The position numbers and the translations under genes are program-made. This document shows, piece after piece, positions 9,519-18,696 of a stretch of 60,865 nucleotides of DNA; position 1 is the stretch's first letter, and the number at the start of each line of letters is the position of its first letter. Origin of the DNA: Acidobacteriaceae bacterium (lineage in GTDB: Bacteria > Acidobacteriota > Terriglobia > Terriglobales > Acidobacteriaceae); the NCBI GenBank assembly GCA_003170825.1, contig PMYL01000046.1, forward strand, positions 1 through 60,865, given 5' to 3'. The notes beneath the pieces are model-generated. The model searched no databases. It was not told the DNA's origin and was given only the letters and a program-made list of their open reading frames with translations.

Positions 9519-10324
9519 TACATCACCTCCCGTTTAGTACGTTCCAGCAGCCTCGCCAGTTCCGCGCGGCCTCTGCTGATGCGGGACTTGACTGTCCCCT
9601 CGGGAATGTCCAGCACCTGGGCGATCTCCTTGTAATCCAGGTCCTGGAGGTCTCTTAGTATGACGGCCTCGCGCAGCTCCACGGAGACGCGCGCGAGGGC
9701 ATTTTGCACCATCTTTGCCAGTTCCTTGCTGGCCGCCGACTCCAGCGGCGAAGGACCGCCGGCGGTGAGGCGGTCCACCGGTTTCAATTCCTCAGCCGAC
9801 TCCCATCCGTCGTCCAGCGAGCTGGTTGCGCGCAGGTTGCGGGTGCGGCGGAAGTTATCCACCAGCAGGTTGCGGGTCATGGTTGTGATCCACACCTGCA
9901 GGCTGCCGCGGCCGGTATCAAAGCTGTGGAGGTTGGAGTAAATCTTCAAAAAAACATCCTGGGTCAGGTCCTCGGCGTCGGCCGGGTTGCCGGTGAAGCG
10001 GTAGCAGAGCCCGTACACGCGCCGGTGCTGCGTGCGAACCAGCTCGGCCCATGCGCCGGAATCCCCGTCCATGCAGCGGCGGACGACTTGGGACCAGTCG
10101 ATCTCCAGCGGATTCCCCTCCACGCGCGCCTGATGGACGACTGGGGCAATAGCAGCACCGCCCCGGGCCGTTCCGCTCGGAATCTGACCGGCAACCGGCA
10201 GCCTTGGGCCGCCGCCACCCTCGGTTCGGGTTCGGGGTTCCAGGTCGCGCTGGGACGGCTTGGCCGGGGTCCCCGGCGACGCCAGCCCCATCCCGTTCCA
10301 GCTTAATGTACCCACGCATTGCAT
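9518..10324 (-). CDS. ECF-type RNA polymerase sigma factor
   Basis: A 268-aa sigma-70 family protein. Region 2 is clear (ELVRTQHRRVYGLCYRFTGN, ADAEDLTQDVFLKIYSNL, VWITTMTRNLLVDNFRR), and so is region 4 (LREAVILRDLQDLDYKEIA, LDIPEGTVKSRISRGRAEL). Regions 1.1, 1.2 and 3 are absent, as in group 4 sigma factors. The first ~70 residues are Pro/Gly-rich and unusual for the family. The ATG at 10291 (MGLASPGTP) or a later start may be the true one, since a -10-like sequence lies just upstream of 10324. It heads the five-gene operon with its anti-sigma factor. Confidence 0.9.
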   Translation of the reverse strand: MQCVGTLSWNGMGLASPGTPAKPSQRDLEPRTRTEGGGGPRLPVAGQIPSGTARGGAAIAPVVHQARVEGNPLEIDWSQVVRRCMDGDSGAWAELVRTQHRRVYGLCYRFTGNPADAEDLTQDVFLKIYSNLHSFDTGRGSLQVWITTMTRNLLVDNFRRTRNLRATSSLDDGWESAEELKPVDRLTAGGPSPLESAASKELAKMVQNALARVSVELREAVILRDLQDLDYKEIAQVLDIPEGTVKSRISRGRAELARLLERTKREVM

Positions 10325-10503
10325 ATTTTGCTAATACGCGGGATTTGTGAAGATAGTTCCCGTGCCGAAAATCTCCGTTCCTCGCCGCGAGAATCTCCGG
10401 CGGCGTCCGGCAAAGGCCAGGTCGCGCGTCCCGGCGGCAACCTTTTCCTCAGGAACGCATCTCACAACTGCCAGTTCGAACGGAAACGCCCCAGGAGATC
10501 CCC

Positions 10504-11187
10504 ATGCCCAGCACAATTGCCCTGCGCAGCACCCTCTTTTCCCTGTTGATTGTCACTCTCTTGTCTGCCGGGTGCCGTGCCGCGGCGAAAACTCCCATTC
10601 CCGCTGCCGCCAGCGATGCCCCACTGGCGCAATCGCCGGGAAAGCAGACGGCGGTCTTTGCCGGGGGCTGCTTCTGGGGCACGCAATCGGTCTTCGAGCG
10701 CGTCAAGGGGGTGCTGGCCACGACTGCCGGTTATGCCGGCGGCTCAGCCGGGACCGCGACCTACCGCCAGGTGACCACGGAGACGACCGGGCACGCGGAA
10801 TCGGTTCGCGTGGTCTACGATCCGTCGAAGATCACCTACGGACAACTGCTGCGGGTCTTCTTCTCCGTGGCCCACGATCCGACCCAGCTCAACCGCCAGG
10901 GGCCGGACGTAGGCTCCTCCTATCGCTCCGCCATCTTCTACACCAGCGAAGAGCAGCGCCGCATCAGCGTGGCCTACATTGCGCAACTTGACGCCGCCAG
11001 GGTCTTCCCCAAGCCGATTGTGACCCAGGTTGTGCCGCTGAAAGGCTTCTACGATGCCGAGTCCTACCATCAGCATTACACGGACAACAACCCCGACAAC
11101 CCCTACATCCTGGTCTGCGACCGCCCCAAGATCGAGGCGCTCAAGCAGCAGTTTCCCGAGCTGTTCCGGGAATACAAGGGGAAGTGA
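10504..11187 (+). CDS. msrA: Exported peptide methionine-(S)-sulfoxide reductase (MsrA)
   Basis: A 227-aa protein that reduces methionine-S-sulfoxide in proteins. The catalytic cysteine is in FAGGCFWGTQSVF, followed by the family segments TTAGYAGG, GHAESVRVVYDP, FFSVAHDPTQLNRQGPD and GSSYRSAIFY. The first ~25 residues are a signal peptide ending in a lipobox-like LLSAGC, so it is probably a lipoprotein outside the cytoplasm, which is not the usual location of bacterial MsrA. CAGGAG-like bases precede the ATG. It is transcribed away from the ECF operon, and the rest of the methionine sulfoxide repair genes (msrB, dipZ, free-Met reductase) lie within 4 kb. Confidence 0.95.
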   Translation: MPSTIALRSTLFSLLIVTLLSAGCRAAAKTPIPAAASDAPLAQSPGKQTAVFAGGCFWGTQSVFERVKGVLATTAGYAGGSAGTATYRQVTTETTGHAESVRVVYDPSKITYGQLLRVFFSVAHDPTQLNRQGPDVGSSYRSAIFYTSEEQRRISVAYIAQLDAARVFPKPIVTQVVPLKGFYDAESYHQHYTDNNPDNPYILVCDRPKIEALKQQFPELFREYKGK

Positions 11188-11339
11188 AGCACGTCGCTGC
11201 TTAAGAAATGGGTCAGTTTCCGGTTTGCCGATGATACGTCCAGAACCCCAATCTGGCACTTGCCAGCCGTGGATAAATGGATCGGCGATTTCGTGTGTCA
11301 CCCAATATCGTTTTCGTCACACTTGATGAATCGAACGGT
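11188..11339. other. Short intergenic stretch after msrA
   Basis: It separates convergent msrA and a secreted hypothetical gene. No convincing gene is present. A plus-strand frame at 11277-11624 lies mostly inside the minus-strand gene and lacks a ribosome binding site or family resemblance. Confidence 0.4.
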
Positions 11340-11909
11340 TCAGTTCACTGGTCGGCGCAGAACGCCAGATTTCGGCACGCCCTTGAATGGACCGACACTT
11401 GTGAGGAAGTTAGAGAGAACAATCTCCATCTGGGCATCGTAATCAGGAGGATTCTTAGGAAGGTGAGGCCACGCTATGCGAACAGAAACGCCGCAATCGG
11501 CGATTATGCGACGACAATCCCAAATTACGTACTGAGTCTGGTTCGAGCGTTGTATCGCCGAGAAAGTACTGCACCCCCAGCCATCTACGAGCTTCTTCTC
11601 CAGCGCATTGTGGTCGGTGCTTGATGCTTGCGTTTGGAAGGCATCTCTATCCTGAGCGGTCCTCAGGTCTGTCGCGATAATCGACAGATTTGAGGAGTCA
11701 GAAGTGCCTTTGTCGGCAGGGTTCGGGATTTGGAATGCAAATACTGTCTTTTCACTTGTAGACTTGTTCGCTATTACTGGCCAGTTGGCAGGCACCGAGA
11801 ATTGAACACGGTTCACAATTGTGAAATCAACCAAGTCCGTTGCCGCTGCCATTGCTGGTGCCAATAGACCTGTCACAAATAAGAAAAGAACGAATGTTTT
11901 TTGTGCCAT
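11340..11909 (-). CDS. Secreted hypothetical protein
   Basis: A 189-aa protein with a clear signal peptide (MAQKTFVLFLFVTGLLAPAM, cleavage near AAA-TD). The mature part of about 165 residues has a PsbP/Mog1-like feel (VNRVQFSVPANWPVIANKS, FAFQIPNPADKG) and three cysteines late in the chain (GWGCSTF, WDCRRIIADCG). I cannot assign a function. Codon use is visibly more AT-rich than in the flanking msr genes, suggesting acquisition. The ATG at 11909 is preferred over upstream in-frame starts because it begins the signal peptide directly. It lies between msrA and msrB. Confidence 0.7.
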   Translation of the reverse strand: MAQKTFVLFLFVTGLLAPAMAAATDLVDFTIVNRVQFSVPANWPVIANKSTSEKTVFAFQIPNPADKGTSDSSNLSIIATDLRTAQDRDAFQTQASSTDHNALEKKLVDGWGCSTFSAIQRSNQTQYVIWDCRRIIADCGVSVRIAWPHLPKNPPDYDAQMEIVLSNFLTSVGPFKGVPKSGVLRRPVN

Positions 11910-12033
11910 AGGATGATTGTACGGCATGGTACTTCGAACAGCCCGATGCACTCGTTGAGGGAAATAGTTGGGTCGCTTCTGCGCGTTCTGGTCGTATGGT
12001 CGCCTATCCGGAAGTTAGGGCAATTCCCTCCGC

Positions 12034-12660
12034 TTAAGTCAGCTTGACGAAGTGCATGGCCGCCGAATTCATGCAGTAGCGCAGGCCCGTCGGGGGCGGT
12101 CCGTCATTGAACAGATGGCCCAGATGCGCGTCGCAACGGCGGCAAGAGACCGCGTCGCGCTCCATCCCCAGGCTTGAGTCGCTGGCAACCGCGACGTTCT
12201 CGCGCGCAATCGGCTGCCAGAAGCTCGGCCAGCCGGTGCCGGACTCAAACTTGGTCTCCGAACTGAACAGGGTCGTGTCGCAACAGATGCAGCGGAAGAT
12301 GCCTCGGTCGTGCAGGTTCCAGGTGTCGCCGGAGTAGGCGCGCTCGGTGCCGGCGTGACGGGTCACCTCATACGAGATCGGCGAGAGCTGGCGCCTCCAT
12401 TCGGCGTCGGACTTGACGATGCGGGCAACGGTCACCTTGCCGGTCTTCTTGCCGTTTCCTGCAAACTCCACGATGGTCACATTCGCCGGAGCGCCGGAGG
12501 CGGCCACCGGCTGCGGTTCTACGAGAGCAGCGCGGCGCAAGGCCCAGAAGGCCGCTCCACCTGCCGCGCCCGCGGCCGCAATGATAAATGCGCGCCTGCC
12601 CAAATCCGACCTCCCGTTCTCACGAGGGGGCTGTAACTTCTCTTGCACTGGATTCTTCAT
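12034..12660 (-). CDS. msrB: Exported peptide methionine-(R)-sulfoxide reductase (MsrB)
   Basis: A 208-aa protein. The N-terminus has a twin-arginine-like export signal (DLGRRAFIIAAAGAAGGAAF). The MsrB domain follows from about residue 80: zinc cysteines CICC and CRRC, the GTGWPSFWQPI substrate segment, HLGHLFNDGPPPTG, and the catalytic cysteine in RYCMNSAAMHF. It reduces methionine-R-sulfoxide in proteins, here predicted outside the cytoplasm and complementary to the exported MsrA. The dipZ gene, 361 bp away on the same strand, could provide electrons. Start chosen at the ATG preceding the Tat-like signal. Confidence 0.95.
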   Translation of the reverse strand: MKNPVQEKLQPPRENGRSDLGRRAFIIAAAGAAGGAAFWALRRAALVEPQPVAASGAPANVTIVEFAGNGKKTGKVTVARIVKSDAEWRRQLSPISYEVTRHAGTERAYSGDTWNLHDRGIFRCICCDTTLFSSETKFESGTGWPSFWQPIARENVAVASDSSLGMERDAVSCRRCDAHLGHLFNDGPPPTGLRYCMNSAAMHFVKLT

Positions 12661-12722
12661 AAAAACCTTCCTTTCTGAAGGGGGATTTCTTCATCTGAAG
12701 GAAAAGCCTGGGTGCTGGGTGC

Positions 12723-12748
12723 CCCAGGTCTGGATTTTCAGACCTGGG
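12723..12748 (+). repeat. Perfect hairpin with GATTTT loop (repeat family 2, copy A)
   Basis: Arms CCCAGGTCTG and CAGACCTGGG pair perfectly around the loop GATTTT, preceded by GGTGC. A second copy at 55560-55585 keeps the loop and the GGTGC flank but has changed stem bases, so the structure rather than the sequence is conserved. Confidence 0.75.
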
Positions 12749-12768
12749 AAACCGAGAAGCCGGGGTGC

Positions 12769-12814
12769 CCCACCCTCGCCGTCCGCCGCGGCGGATTTTT
12801 GCGGCTAGGGTGGG
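12769..12814 (+). repeat. Nested hairpin with T-run
   Basis: The outer arms CCCACCCT (12769-12776) and AGGGTGGG (12807-12814) pair perfectly. Inside lies the palindrome TCCGCCGCGGCGGA (12782-12795) followed by TTTTT, which would resemble an intrinsic terminator on the plus strand. There is no plus-strand gene directly upstream, so a dispersed repeat is more likely. Confidence 0.6.
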
Positions 12815-13021
12815 AAACCACGTACCTCAATCAGCCATGTTCATTGGGAGCATTCCGACTTGCCGCGCCAAGTTACAACTGGAATGAACCCCCGCCAACT
12901 TGCTAACTTGCCCGCCCGCGAAGCGGGGCCAACTTGCTAATTGTTGTCCCATCTCATCTTCGATTTTGGAGAAAAATGAGAAGATTCCAAACTCAACCAG
13001 TATTGTTCATGAGGAACCTGC

Positions 13022-14770
13022 TTATCCGAAGGTAAATGCAAATGCCTGCACGCCCGGAGTGAAAAATTCAATGCGAAACACACGATCGCGCACGCCGCTC
13101 TTTTGCCGAATCAGTTGGTACAGGCGGCTTTCGGTCACTGTGCCGAAACCGTTCTCGTCGCAGTCTTCGCCGTGGTCAGCGCCGGGCGGTTTCCCGTCCA
13201 GCGTAACGCGGAAGCGAACCGGCTTTCCATCACTGCCCGGCCCCAGGACAAGATGAAGGTCGCGGGCATGAAAGCGGTACACAATGCCGCCCGTTGCAGA
13301 AAGCAGTGTTGCGGTCTGACCCTCGTCCTTCCATCTGGCGGTCAACGCCCATTCATTCAGCTCAAGCCGGGCAGGTGCTCGATAGAGCTGCGCATCATCC
13401 TCGCTGAATCCGCCCGGCGAGGCAAAGTTCTTTGCCCGTATGTATCCGATATAGGTTTCCGGCGACTGCACCATCTGGAGGTCCGACGCGGCCTCCGCGC
13501 CGCTGGCGGCGATCTTCATTGCGGAATTGGGGGGCGGCTGGTGGTTCCTCTCCTCCAGCAGTCCGCGAATCCAGGCCTCGGATTCATCGTAGCGGCCCTC
13601 GCCGAAGGAGTGGTAACGGACGCGCCCCGTCGCATCGATGAAGTAATGTGCGGGCCAATACCGGTTATTGAAGCCGCGCCAGATGCGATAGTCGTTGTCC
13701 ATCGCGACGGGGTAGTCAATCCCCAGTTCCCGAACTGCGTTGCGAACGTTCGACTCATCCTTTTCAAAAGGAAACTCCGGGGTGTGAACGCCGAGGACCA
13801 CCAGGCCGCTGTCCTTGTACTTGTCGTACCAGGCCTGGATGGTTGGCAGCGAACGCAGGCAGTTAATACAGGAATAGGTCCAGAAGTCCACGACAACCAC
13901 CTTGCCGCGCAGCGATTCCGCGGTCAGCGGCGGCGAGTTGATCCAGGCAGTGGCGCCGGAGAGATCGGGCAGCGTCACCGGCACAGCGGAAGCATTGCCG
14001 CCGGCAGACATCATCATGGCCGGATTGGCGTCGATCTTCATTGTCTGGTCCTTTGGACCGGCGAGGGCAACCAGCCGCTCTTCAAGATTCGACGTGCCGG
14101 CCAGAGAGAGCCGTGTGAGGATGCCGCGGTCCAACCCAAATGCGACGGCTGCCACGCCGGCCAGAACGGCGACTCCGAGGATGCGGCGAATCCATTCCTC
14201 CGCGCCGAGAGAACGCTTCATCGCCGCGAAGACGCGGCCTCCGGCAAGCAGCGCAAGAGCCAGCGAGGTAGCCGCTCCGGCGGCGTAGACCAGCAGGAAT
14301 ATCGCCGTGTGGGCGCTGGCGCCGCTCAGGGCGGCTCCGGTGAGAATGAGCCCCAGGATGGGGCCGGCGCAGGGCGTCCAAAGCAGCCCTGTTCCGATGC
14401 CGAGAAGAAACGACTGGCCCAACCCGGCGCTTGAATCCGGATTCCCCGACAATCTGCCGCCCAGTTGCACCAGCGGGCGCGAGAGACGCTCGGCGAGTGA
14501 AGAGAAAAGCAGCGTGAGGCCGAACAACCCGAGGAGGATAAGAGCGGCAAGCCGGCCAAACTGATTGGCGCGAACGGCCCAGGCGCCTCCCACTGCCGCC
14601 AGGCTGGCAACCAGCGTGAACGTGGCCGCCATGCCGGCCAGCAGCGGCAGGCTGCTTTTGAGGAATGGCCGATCGGAACGCGCGAAGACGAAAGGCAGCA
14701 CCGGGAGAATACACGGGCTGAGAATCGTGAGAATGCCGCCGAGATACGCCAGGAAAAGCAATAAAATCAA
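13022..14770 (-). CDS. dipZ: DipZ-type CcdA/thioredoxin fusion, transmembrane reductant carrier
   Basis: A 582-aa protein. Residues 1-230 are a CcdA/DsbD-like membrane domain with a Cys-Pro near the start (LSPCILPVLPF) and a second near GLLWTPCAGP. About 265-410 is a periplasmic TlpA-like thioredoxin domain with the redox motif CINC near residue 301 (DFWTYSCINCLRSLP). About 430-582 is the DipZ C-terminal beta-sandwich (carbohydrate-binding-like). It moves electrons from cytoplasmic thioredoxin to periplasmic partners; the neighbouring exported MsrA and MsrB are obvious clients. The start is a TTG at 14770 with AAGGAGAG 8 nt upstream; no other start precedes the first membrane helix. Confidence 0.93.
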   Translation of the reverse strand: MILLLFLAYLGGILTILSPCILPVLPFVFARSDRPFLKSSLPLLAGMAATFTLVASLAAVGGAWAVRANQFGRLAALILLGLFGLTLLFSSLAERLSRPLVQLGGRLSGNPDSSAGLGQSFLLGIGTGLLWTPCAGPILGLILTGAALSGASAHTAIFLLVYAAGAATSLALALLAGGRVFAAMKRSLGAEEWIRRILGVAVLAGVAAVAFGLDRGILTRLSLAGTSNLEERLVALAGPKDQTMKIDANPAMMMSAGGNASAVPVTLPDLSGATAWINSPPLTAESLRGKVVVVDFWTYSCINCLRSLPTIQAWYDKYKDSGLVVLGVHTPEFPFEKDESNVRNAVRELGIDYPVAMDNDYRIWRGFNNRYWPAHYFIDATGRVRYHSFGEGRYDESEAWIRGLLEERNHQPPPNSAMKIAASGAEAASDLQMVQSPETYIGYIRAKNFASPGGFSEDDAQLYRAPARLELNEWALTARWKDEGQTATLLSATGGIVYRFHARDLHLVLGPGSDGKPVRFRVTLDGKPPGADHGEDCDENGFGTVTESRLYQLIRQKSGVRDRVFRIEFFTPGVQAFAFTFG

Positions 14771-14902
14771 GCCGAATCTCTCCTTCAGTCCTGTGCTGGT
14801 CTGTCTTCAGTCAAGGCGCGAACGGGGAATGTCCCTCGTACCCTATGAGACTCCGATGGCCCTGCAAAAGTTACACAGATTCCTACAGCTTGATTTTCCA
14901 GG

Positions 14903-15403
14903 TCAATTCGATTCGCCGCAATGCCGCTCAATGAAGCTCCCGACGATGCGCGCCGTTTCTTCCAGGAATTGGCGGTCGATCTCCGTGAAGGCCGCCGGCG
15001 CATGGCTGTCAATGTCGATCTCGCCCACTACCTTTCCGTGCGCGCGGATGGGGACAACAATCTCCGATTTTGTCTTGATCGAGCAGGAAAGATAGCGCGG
15101 GTCCGCGTGCACGTCGTCCACGACAACCGTCTCGCCTAAAGCCGCCGCCGCGCCGCAGATGCCTTGTGAGACAGGGATGCGTACGTGCGGAGTCGGCTCG
15201 CCCACAAAAGCGCCGAGCACCAGCGTCTCCGCATCGCCGGGGTCGAGCCAATAAAAGCCGGTCCAATTGTAATGCGGGAGCCACGCAGCGATGGCCTCGA
15301 CGATGCTTTTCTCCAGCGCCTCCAGCGAGGGCGCAATCGAGGCCATCTCATGAAAGCCAGCCAGAAGCGTGTATATCTCCGTGGTGAGGTTTGGGGCAGG
15401 CAT
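14903..15403 (-). CDS. Free methionine-(R)-sulfoxide reductase, GAF-domain type
   Basis: A 166-aa single GAF domain that closely follows the YebR/fRMsr pattern: NWTGFYWLDPGD, LVLGAFVG, VRIPVSQGICGAAAALGET, DDVHADPRYLSCS, KSEIVVPI and GEIDIDSHAPAAFTEID. The enzyme reduces free methionine-R-sulfoxide in the cytoplasm. Of the three cysteines described for the E. coli enzyme, two are present (GICG and LSCS); the first (ACVRIP in E. coli) is His here (PHVRIP). It is a cytosolic member of the local methionine sulfoxide repair group, 132 bp upstream of dipZ on the same strand. Confidence 0.88.
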   Translation of the reverse strand: MPAPNLTTEIYTLLAGFHEMASIAPSLEALEKSIVEAIAAWLPHYNWTGFYWLDPGDAETLVLGAFVGEPTPHVRIPVSQGICGAAAALGETVVVDDVHADPRYLSCSIKTKSEIVVPIRAHGKVVGEIDIDSHAPAAFTEIDRQFLEETARIVGSFIERHCGESN

Positions 15404-15514
15404 TGTCGTCTCACTTCCATATGTAGCACAGCGATCCCAGGCCTCAAAACCGAGAGTTGGCTCAGCACCTCAATAAACTGGAATTAGTTTGCGTCTATGT
15501 GTAGAATTTCTCTT

Positions 15515-16144
15515 ATGAGCGCCAAACGCTTGATAATTGCCGCACTGCTTCTGATTTTGACTCCTGCTTTCGGCCAAGGGCCGACGGGAACAAAGAAGTT
15601 TGTCCTTTATCCAGCAGACGCAAAGACGAAGAAGCAAACAAGTACCGTTATTGCAACGGAAATACACATCAGGGAAGCTGACCACGAGGTGGTATATCAG
15701 GTTTTTTGGTCGCGGACTACACCGAAACGAGAGTTGTTTCGCCTTGAAGTTGGTCGTTATTTCACTGGGAAGCTCGTTCAGTTATGGAATTATGGTATCG
15801 CGAATGAAGGCGACTTCAACGGTGACGGTTTGCCGGATTATTCCTGGTATGGCGGGGACGACACCGGGGAAGAGCGATATTTGTTCTTGTCTTCAGAAAG
15901 CGGATACAAACGCGTTGATTTGTTGAAGACCGTTGAAGCAGCGTGGCAGCGCCGGTTCAAAAATACCCCTCCTGACCTTGGACTTTTAGATGGCAAATAT
16001 GAACTTGACGATATTGTGCTTGAGTATTCAGCGGCGGGTTTGGTGCTCGACGCAACAGTTCGCCCCAATCCTATATCTATGGCGACCATTACGACAAAGC
16101 GAACCTACCGTTTCAGCATTGGACAAGCCGATTTCAAACCGTAG
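15515..16144 (+). CDS. Secreted hypothetical protein with FG-GAP-like segment
   Basis: A 209-aa protein. MSAKRLIIAALLLILTPAFG is a signal peptide; an in-frame ATG at 15497 would add six residues. The mature part is unremarkable except for DFNGDGLPDYSWYGGDDTGE near residue 100, which resembles the Ca-binding DxNxDGxxD loop of FG-GAP/dockerin-type repeats. I do not recognise a family. Base composition is more AT-rich than that of the flanking fRMsr and glgC genes. It converges with glgC, ending 35 bp before the glgC stop. Confidence 0.7.
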   Translation: MSAKRLIIAALLLILTPAFGQGPTGTKKFVLYPADAKTKKQTSTVIATEIHIREADHEVVYQVFWSRTTPKRELFRLEVGRYFTGKLVQLWNYGIANEGDFNGDGLPDYSWYGGDDTGEERYLFLSSESGYKRVDLLKTVEAAWQRRFKNTPPDLGLLDGKYELDDIVLEYSAAGLVLDATVRPNPISMATITTKRTYRFSIGQADFKP

Positions 16145-16179
16145 CGTTGCGACGAATCCCAGGTCTCGAAGAAAAGACT

Positions 16180-17433
<1,254 letters not shown>

Positions 17434-17766
17434 AGCCGTTTGACCTTGCCTTCGTTCCTTTGCTTGCCTGGAACTCCCCACGCAAATGAGTGCCGCTATC
17501 CGTTACGGCCTGTTTTCCGGCGACATTTATTCACAGAGTCGCCGAACGGTGGAGAATACCACACGCAGATGAACTTGGCAGCCCATCCATTTATATCGAT
17601 GTTATTGCATCGAGGATGGTTGGCCCAAACGCAAGCGCCAGGATCCCCCGGCAAGCGCGGGGTTGGCTTGGCCGGGTGGGAGAGCCGTGGTCCCTGCAAC
17701 GGGTTCGTCCCGGGGGCACGGCTTGAGAAAAACACAGTTGGGCGAAGTGATTACGGGACCCGCCCG
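17434..17766. other. Intergenic region upstream of glgC
   Basis: It holds the probable glgC promoter region on the minus strand. Overlapping plus-strand frames here are short, lack family resemblance and read through palindromic GC-rich sequence. It ends at repeat copy B. Confidence 0.4.
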
Positions 17767-17895
17767 CTAGTACCGAGGCCGCGTGATTGTGTAATGCCAG
17801 GAATGTAGCGCCGGTCTCCAGACCGGCTGTCGTGCGGGCGTCCGCGCCCGCACTTGTCCAGGAGCAATTACCAAATTACACAGCCAAAGCACTGG
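17767..17895 (+). repeat. 129-bp double-hairpin dispersed repeat, copy B
   Basis: Same orientation and length as copies A and C. The first hairpin is identical (GCCGGTCT-CC-AGACCGGC). The second reads GCGGGCGT-CC-GCGCCCGC, where the closing pair becomes T-G, so the stem still forms. The right end reads CACTGG in place of CACTAG. It sits 23 bp downstream of the end of the outer-membrane barrel gene. Confidence 0.85.
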
Positions 17896-17918
17896 AAGCC
17901 GCCTTGGAGGGCGCCGCG

Positions 17919-18638
17919 CTACCGCTTCTTCTTGAACTTGTACTCCACCCCGACCGAGATGCCGAAGTTCCAGTAGGGATAGGTGGCCTTGTTCCCGTAG
18001 TTGATGCCGTAGCGGGTATACAGAGCATCGGGTGTGATGCGGAAGACCCAGCGCGGCGAGCGGTTCAGGTCGATGTGGCCGCCGATGATGGCCGCCGGGG
18101 CTAGCTGATTGTTGAAGAAGCCGACTGCCTGAACGTCCGGTGAACTCAGGTGCGTATCAAAGTATGCTCCGCCAATGAGCGCGTGGGCGAAAAATGCGCC
18201 GTGCTTGTTGTGCGGCCCCAGCCATTCCGGACCGGCGGCAAACATGTATTGGCTGACAAATGGTCCCTTCAGGTCCCCGCCCTCACTCCCCGCATGGTTA
18301 ACCAGGGCGCCGCTGGAGCCCAGATACGCGCGCCCCGTGCCTTCCACGGCAAAGTGCTTGCTGAACCAGTAAGAGCCGGTCAGATCGAGCCCGCCCAGAT
18401 TGGAGCCTTCGAGCAGCGGGGGTGGGCCAGCCTTCTGGTGGCCGTAGGCCGCGCCCAGCGAGGCATCGAAGCGGTTGTCATAGCGCACATTGGCCAGTGG
18501 ATCGACGACAATGTAGGTGCCGTTGCCGGCGGTCGGGGCGGCGGTGCTCTGGGCTTGGGCGCAGGTTCCTGCACAGAGAGCCAGGGCGGCAAAGGCTGCG
18601 AAAGAAGCTGAAAATCTTACTTGGAGACGCATCACCAT
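17919..18638 (-). CDS. Outer-membrane beta-barrel protein (OmpA-like/opacity type)
   Basis: A 239-aa protein with a signal peptide (about residues 1-30, ALALCAGTCAQAQ). The mature chain alternates amphipathic beta-strands and Gly/Asn-rich turns (YDNRFDASLGAAYGHQ, GLDLTGSYWFSKHFAVEG, GAFFAHALIGGAYFD, PAAIIGGHIDLN) and ends in an outer-membrane-type strand (WNFGISVGVEYKF). An eight-stranded barrel is the best guess. A second in-frame ATG lies at 18632. A plain structural or adhesion role is likely; nothing in the context narrows it. Confidence 0.8.
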   Translation of the reverse strand: MVMRLQVRFSASFAAFAALALCAGTCAQAQSTAAPTAGNGTYIVVDPLANVRYDNRFDASLGAAYGHQKAGPPPLLEGSNLGGLDLTGSYWFSKHFAVEGTGRAYLGSSGALVNHAGSEGGDLKGPFVSQYMFAAGPEWLGPHNKHGAFFAHALIGGAYFDTHLSSPDVQAVGFFNNQLAPAAIIGGHIDLNRSPRWVFRITPDALYTRYGINYGNKATYPYWNFGISVGVEYKFKKKR

Positions 18639-18696
18639 CCAGCTTACAGGACCACGCCGATGAGGGACAACGCAAAGCGGGCGGAATTTGTTTCGG

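Larger units (their letters stand above)
12661..13021. other. 361-bp intergenic region with two hairpin repeats
   Basis: It holds no convincing gene. It contains the hairpin at 12723-12748, a nested hairpin at 12769-12814, and a short direct repeat AACTTGCTAA (around 12897 and 12930) on either side of CCCGCGAAGCGGG. It looks like a landing site for small dispersed repeats between dipZ and msrB. Confidence 0.6.

Noticed and set aside
11277..11624. 115-codon plus-strand frame
   Set aside because: Antisense to a minus-strand gene with a clear signal peptide and no ribosome binding site.
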